Shown here one piece after another: positions 60,055 to 64,000 of a DNA stretch of 64,000 nucleotides; the first letter of the stretch is position 1, and each line of letters begins with the position of its first letter. Source of the stretch: Deltaproteobacteria bacterium UBA6601 (GTDB lineage Bacteria; Myxococcota_A; UBA796; UBA9615); NCBI GenBank assembly GCA_002433485.1, contig DJIF01000051.1:22942-86941 (forward strand), given 5' to 3'. A program made the position numbers and the translations under genes. The notes below the pieces were generated by a model, which ran no database searches, was not told where the DNA came from, and saw nothing but the letters and a program-made list of their open reading frames with translations.

Positions 60055-63000
60055 CTAGCTTCGGCGGCGACGCAGGAAGGCGAGTCCGAATACCATCACC
60101 GCTGCTAACAGAGAGCTGGGGCTAGATGCCCCGGTGGCGGTGAGACTGGCTTCGCAGCTGCAGCCTGAGCACTCTTCGTCGTCCTTGTCGACACGCTCGT
60201 CGCAGTCGTTATCGATGTCGTCGTCGCAGATCTCCGCTGTGCCGGGGAAGACCGCTGCGTCGTTGTCATCGCAGTCGCTACCGCCGGCCTGGGCGGCGTC
60301 CAGGAACTGGTCGCCGTCCACATCTTGCAGGTCGCCATCAGCACAGTCGTTGTCGATCGAGTCGTAGGGGATCTCTTCAGCTTCTGGATTGACCCCAGCG
60401 CTGCTGTCGTCGCAATCGTCACCGCCGCAGTTGGCGTCAACAAAGCCGTCCGCATCAACGTCGACATCATCCACTACCGAGTTGCAATCATTGTCGGCCA
60501 GATCACAGATCTCGTCGGCTCCCGGGTAACTACTGGCGCGGGTGTCGTCACAGTCTTCGCCACCGCAGTCTGTGTTGAGGTAGCCATCTGCGTCCAGATC
60601 ATTGGTGAAGCCTTCATCGGTTTCGCCGTCGCAGTTGTTATCGGCTCCATCACAGACTTCTTCGGCTTGTGGGTTGATGTCAGCACTGCCGTCATCGCAG
60701 TCCGCATTGTCACCACATAGCAGGAAGCCATCAGCGTCTTCGTCAGCGCCACCTTGTTCGATGGAGCCGTCGCAGTCGTCATCGAGGCCATTGCAGATCT
60801 CGGTTCCGGCAGGGTTGATTGAGGGGTTGCTGTCATCACAGTCATCTCCTCCGCAGGAAAGATCTATGTAGCCGTCAGCGTCCAGATCCACATCGTCAGC
60901 GCTGCCGTTGCAGTCGTTATCCACCGAGTCGCACAGCTCATCAGCGTTGGGGTAGGTGCTTGGCTCGCTGTCGTCGCAGTCTCCGCAGACATCCGTCCAG
61001 CCGTCGCCGTCGGTGTCCGCACCGCCGGTCAGGCACAGCTCTAGGTTGCTATTGGCAAGATCGTTGGGCGAGCCCAGTTGGCTGAACTGCTCGTAGATAC
61101 CTTGTTCAGTTCCGGTGCCGATACCGGCAGCAGCAGCGGGGATCTGGTAGTCGCTCAGATCGACCTCATCTACCGCAGAGTCACCACAGGCAAAGCCGAC
61201 GAGTCCGTCCGAGACGGACAAATCACCGTAACTGATAAGCGCAGTCCCGTTAGCAAAGAGGGTCACGCTGAAGGTATTAGCCGTGCCCGGAACTCCGAAT
61301 TCTGGGATCGCCGTGAAGATGATCTCAAGATTGTCCTCTTCGGTTTCGATCACCTCAATGCTGCCGTTGGAGCCGGGGTCCAGGTCGGTCCACAATGCAG
61401 CCAGCTGTGGAGCTTCTGCAATCAGACTCGCAACCGACTCAGTAGCGGTTTGCTCGTCGCTGGCAAAAGTGATGCGACCGTTGTCCTGGACCCACATGCT
61501 GTCCCAGTCGCTGCCGCAGAAGGGGAAGCCGAAGGAGCACAGGCCGATCACCAGCGAGTCGTCGTCGTCGAGGTCATAGCTGCCATTTGCTAGCTCATCG
61601 ATCTCATCATCGCAGTCCTGGTCGACGCCATCGGCGCAGATCTCTGGAGCTCCCGGGTAGGTCAGGGCGTCGTTGTCGTCGCAGTCGTCTACGCACAGCG
61701 AGCCATCCGCGTCGAAGTCGTGAATGTCTTCGGTGGTGAAGTCGCAGTCGTTATCGATGGAGTCATCACAGACTTCGTCGAGCAGGGTCGAGCGGTCTAC
61801 GTCATTGTCGTCGCAGTCCACATCACAGGTGGAGCCGTCGCCATCTACGTCGTTATTAAGACCGTCGTCGGTGTCGACCTCAGTGTCGCAGTCGTTATCG
61901 ATGCCATCACAGGGAATCTCGGTTGCCACCGGGTTGATTGCCGCACTGCTGTCGTCGCAGTCCACATCGCAGTCGTAGCTGTCGCCATCACCGTCATCGA
62001 TGTCCGGAGCGGTAGTGGGATCGCAGTCTTCCTCGATGTCGGTGCACAGCAGCTCGGTACCGGTGGGGTTGATGCTGCTGTTGGAGTCATCGCAGTCGCT
62101 GAGGCAATCCACCCCGTCACCGTCCTGATCGCCGGTGTCGACGGTCAGGGCATCACAGTCGTTGTCGATGCCGTCGTTACAGAACTCGAAGAAGCCGGGG
62201 TAGGCCCAGGCGTTGGCATCATCGCAGTCCACATGGCACAAGGAGCCGTCCTGGTCGGCGTCGAACAGGTCCTCAGTGACGGGATCGCAGTCGTTGTCGA
62301 TACCGTCATTACAGAGTTCACTGGCGCTGGGATTGATCGTCGCGCCGGTGCTTGGATTGTCATCGCAGTCGTCACCACCGCAGGCCGCGTTGGTGGCTCC
62401 GTCGGCATCGGCATCGCTGAGCTCGTCGGAGCCATCGCAGTCCTGATCGATGTTGTCATCGCAGATCTCAAGGTTGCCCGGGAAGCTGTCAGCCACCGCA
62501 TCGTCGCAGTCTTCGCAGCTCAGGGAGCCATCGCTGTCGCCGTCGCTCTCAAGGGCAGCATCAAAGTCAGCGCTGCCGTTGCAGTCGTCGTCCAGACCGT
62601 TGCACAGCTCGGTAGCAGCGGGGTTGGCACTGGGGTTCATCGCGCCGCAGTCATCGCCTCCTAGGATGGCAGGATCGGTACCGGTCCAGTTGCCGCAGGC
62701 CACATAGCCATCCAGATCAGGATCGAGCTCTTCGCTGGACGAGCTGTAATGGAAGCTGCCGTTCCACGAGCGTGGTTGGTAGACCGAAGTAGTGGCGTCA
62801 AATAGTCCTGGCTTGCCAAGTCCCTTGTAGAGAATGATGTCGTTATTCTGGGCGAAGATGTCGTCGGTACTTCCCGTCGAGTGATAGTCGTAGTTGATTC
62901 CGCCATCGCTGTAGAAGGTAAAGCTGTAGGTCTGGCCTGCGTTCAGGAACAGCGGGGTCGTTAGCGGAATGTTGGTCGGATTCCCGGTGCCTGCGCTGGT

Positions 63001-64000
63001 TACAGTGGTGTCGACTAGTTGGGTCCAGGCTGAGCTGCTGGTATGAACGTTGAGTCCGCTGCCCTCTCGGTAGTAGACGGCGACGTTGACGCTGCTGCCT
63101 CCAGATCTAAGGCTCCAGTCAAAGCTGCTTACCGCGATGGTGTTGATCACGTCGATGTTAAAGACGCTGCTGGCATCGTCATCGATGCCGAAGGTCGAGC
63201 TCATGTTGGAGGTGAATGTGGCATCTGCAAGGCTCAGGCCATCGCTACCCAGGCCATCACAGTTGTTGTCGCTGCCATCACATTGTTCGGTAGCGGTAGA
63301 AAGGACTAGTGGGTCAGTATCGTCGCAGTCGCTGCCTCCGCAGTCGCTGTCCGACTCGCCATCACCATCCAGATCCGTAACCAGGTCGATGCCATCACAG
63401 TCGTTGTCGATACCGTCGCCGCAGATTTCGACGGCATCGGGATTAACAGCTGCATCGCTGTTGTCGCAGTCCCCGCAAGAATCCACATAACCGTCGCCAT
63501 CGTCATCACCGCTGATGCTCATCGTTGTGATTGTGAAGTCATCGATGTAAGTGCCAGGGTAGCTGGCGTCGGAGACGTCACTGTCGTGGAAGAAGCGTAG
63601 GGTGACGCTCTGTCCGGCGTAGGCACTGAGATCGATGGTGACGTTGGTCCAGGAAGCCACATCAGCGAGCCCACTGGTGCAAGAATCTCCATCATCGAGC
63701 GTCGTGAAGCCCCCGCCAGCGTCGATTTGGAGCCTGGTGTAGTCATAGAAACAGCTCCACTCATTTTCCTGCCAGTACCAGAAACTCAGCTCCGCGCCAG
63801 TGCTGGGCATGAGGAAGGCTGGAGTGGTCAGGAAGGCGTCGTTGGAGGTCACCGCGTAATTGCCATCGAGCACGGTGGCCCAGACGTTGGAGCCGGAGGT
63901 TGCCGCACCGGGGCCAGAGGTGGGCACACCGTACTGCCAGATTGCTGTGCTTCCCAGACCCGCAGTGCTCAGGAAGCCGCCATCGGAAGACTCGAAGTCT
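60055..64000 (-). CDS. Giant MopE-like Asp/Cys repeat protein with MYXO-CTERM-like tail (5' end outside window)
   Basis: About 1314 residues are visible and the frame is open to the right edge. The visible N-terminal part is a jelly-roll-like domain (WYWQENEWSC). Then many copies of a repeat follow with the form DxDGDG...CGGDDCDD...INPxAxEICDGxDNDCDG, interrupted by two beta-rich domains. The C-terminus ends CSCEASLTATG then a hydrophobic stretch (LLAAVMVFGLAFL) and RRRRS, a MYXO-CTERM-type sorting signal. It is an exported, metal-binding surface protein; the repeat fits the MopE metal-binding family. Confidence 0.88.
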   Translation of the reverse strand, partial: DFESSDGGFLSTAGLGSTAIWQYGVPTSGPGAATSGSNVWATVLDGNYAVTSNDAFLTTPAFLMPSTGAELSFWYWQENEWSCFYDYTRLQIDAGGGFTTLDDGDSCTSGLADVASWTNVTIDLSAYAGQSVTLRFFHDSDVSDASYPGTYIDDFTITTMSISGDDDGDGYVDSCGDCDNSDAAVNPDAVEICGDGIDNDCDGIDLVTDLDGDGESDSDCGGSDCDDTDPLVLSTATEQCDGSDNNCDGLGSDGLSLADATFTSNMSSTFGIDDDASSVFNIDVINTIAVSSFDWSLRSGGSSVNVAVYYREGSGLNVHTSSSAWTQLVDTTVTSAGTGNPTNIPLTTPLFLNAGQTYSFTFYSDGGINYDYHSTGSTDDIFAQNNDIILYKGLGKPGLFDATTSVYQPRSWNGSFHYSSSSEELDPDLDGYVACGNWTGTDPAILGGDDCGAMNPSANPAATELCNGLDDDCNGSADFDAALESDGDSDGSLSCEDCDDAVADSFPGNLEICDDNIDQDCDGSDELSDADADGATNAACGGDDCDDNPSTGATINPSASELCNDGIDNDCDPVTEDLFDADQDGSLCHVDCDDANAWAYPGFFEFCNDGIDNDCDALTVDTGDQDGDGVDCLSDCDDSNSSINPTGTELLCTDIEEDCDPTTAPDIDDGDGDSYDCDVDCDDSSAAINPVATEIPCDGIDNDCDTEVDTDDGLNNDVDGDGSTCDVDCDDNDVDRSTLLDEVCDDSIDNDCDFTTEDIHDFDADGSLCVDDCDDNDALTYPGAPEICADGVDQDCDDEIDELANGSYDLDDDDSLVIGLCSFGFPFCGSDWDSMWVQDNGRITFASDEQTATESVASLIAEAPQLAALWTDLDPGSNGSIEVIETEEDNLEIIFTAIPEFGVPGTANTFSVTLFANGTALISYGDLSVSDGLVGFACGDSAVDEVDLSDYQIPAAAAGIGTGTEQGIYEQFSQLGSPNDLANSNLELCLTGGADTDGDGWTDVCGDCDDSEPSTYPNADELCDSVDNDCNGSADDVDLDADGYIDLSCGGDDCDDSNPSINPAGTEICNGLDDDCDGSIEQGGADEDADGFLLCGDNADCDDGSADINPQAEEVCDGADNNCDGETDEGFTNDLDADGYLNTDCGGEDCDDTRASSYPGADEICDLADNDCNSVVDDVDVDADGFVDANCGGDDCDDSSAGVNPEAEEIPYDSIDNDCADGDLQDVDGDQFLDAAQAGGSDCDDNDAAVFPGTAEICDDDIDNDCDERVDKDDEECSGCSCEASLTATGASSPSSLLAAVMVFGLAFLRRRRS
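60180..63520 (-). repeat. Tandem MopE-type coding repeats
   Basis: Repeats of about 35-50 codons, each with CDD and DNDCDG-type motifs, cluster at about 60180-61000, 61600-62650 and 63230-63520, separated by two beta-rich domains. On the DNA they show as recurring GTCATCGCAGTC-like words on the plus strand. Spacing varies, so this is a protein-level repeat with diverged DNA. Confidence 0.85.

Noticed and set aside
61720..62664. 314-codon plus-strand frame rich in Val, Ile and Ala
   Set aside because: It is the antisense of the Asp/Cys repeats, whose regular codons keep the opposite strand open; the repeat protein is the real gene.
60180..63520. Regular GTCATCGCAGTC-like words suggesting a CRISPR array
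   Set aside because: Spacing is irregular, the words are coding in one continuous frame and there are no unique spacers of equal length.

Overview
The window is a gene-dense, moderately GC-rich bacterial chromosome segment. Several features point to a myxobacterium-like (Myxococcota, former Deltaproteobacteria) genome. These are a giant Asp/Cys repeat protein of the MopE type ending in a MYXO-CTERM-like Cys-Ser-Cys/TM/Arg tail, a lipoprotein with an AgmX/PglI-type C-terminal domain, a bactofilin, eukaryotic-like Ser/Thr kinases (one fused to an ATPase), an NtrC-type regulator and a complete proteobacterial-type isc operon. The assignment is inferred from gene families; no rRNA or tRNA was seen.

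Layout. 1-10.5 kb is the origin-type housekeeping block: dnaA (minus, cut by the left edge), a 478 bp divergent spacer, then rpmH, rnpA, yidD, yidC, jag, mnmE, mnmG and rsmG (with an in-frame amber codon), a bactofilin, and rpmG-rpmB. 10.5-16.3 kb holds a rhodanese-like protein, an A-type Fe-S carrier and a DUF362 protein (minus), then an asparaginase-family Ntn hydrolase, an alpha/beta hydrolase and a TPR protein (plus). 16.3-22.1 kb is the isc operon on the minus strand, iscS-iscU-iscA-hscB-hscA-fdx-iscX plus a DsrE-family gene, with a promoter overlapped by an IscR-like site. 22.2-30.6 kb carries adenosine deaminase, a NodB-like deacetylase, nth, lipA, and a glpK/anchored protein/zinc peptidase/membrane protein operon. 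30.7-42.2 kb is a plus-strand run: lipoprotein, DUF3467, Omp85 (TamA-like), TamB, small membrane protein, NtrB/NtrC-like two-component pair, folK. 42.1-64 kb is accessory: APH-like kinase, cytochrome c lipoprotein, AgmX-type lipoprotein, redoxin-like protein, PP2C phosphatase, a membrane/soluble fusion coupled to a B12-type radical SAM enzyme, a membrane Ser/Thr kinase, a TPR-TonB receptor with a partner lipoprotein, a polytopic membrane protein, a CPBP intramembrane protease, a kinase-ATPase fusion and the giant repeat protein running off the right edge.

How the parts fit. The first block makes ribosome, RNase P, membrane-insertion and tRNA-modification factors. The isc operon makes Fe-S clusters, which in this window would serve nth, lipA and the radical SAM enzyme; a second A-type carrier lies at 11 kb. 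The Omp85/TamB pair builds the outer envelope. The CPBP protease is a plausible processing enzyme for the MYXO-CTERM-like tail nearby.

Most notable observations: an rnpA frame that contains all of rpmH, as described in Thermus; a nonsense codon in rsmG; an IscR-like box without an adjacent iscR; a rhodanese fold without its cysteine; a TonB receptor with N-terminal TPRs; and the CPBP protease/MYXO-CTERM neighbourhood.
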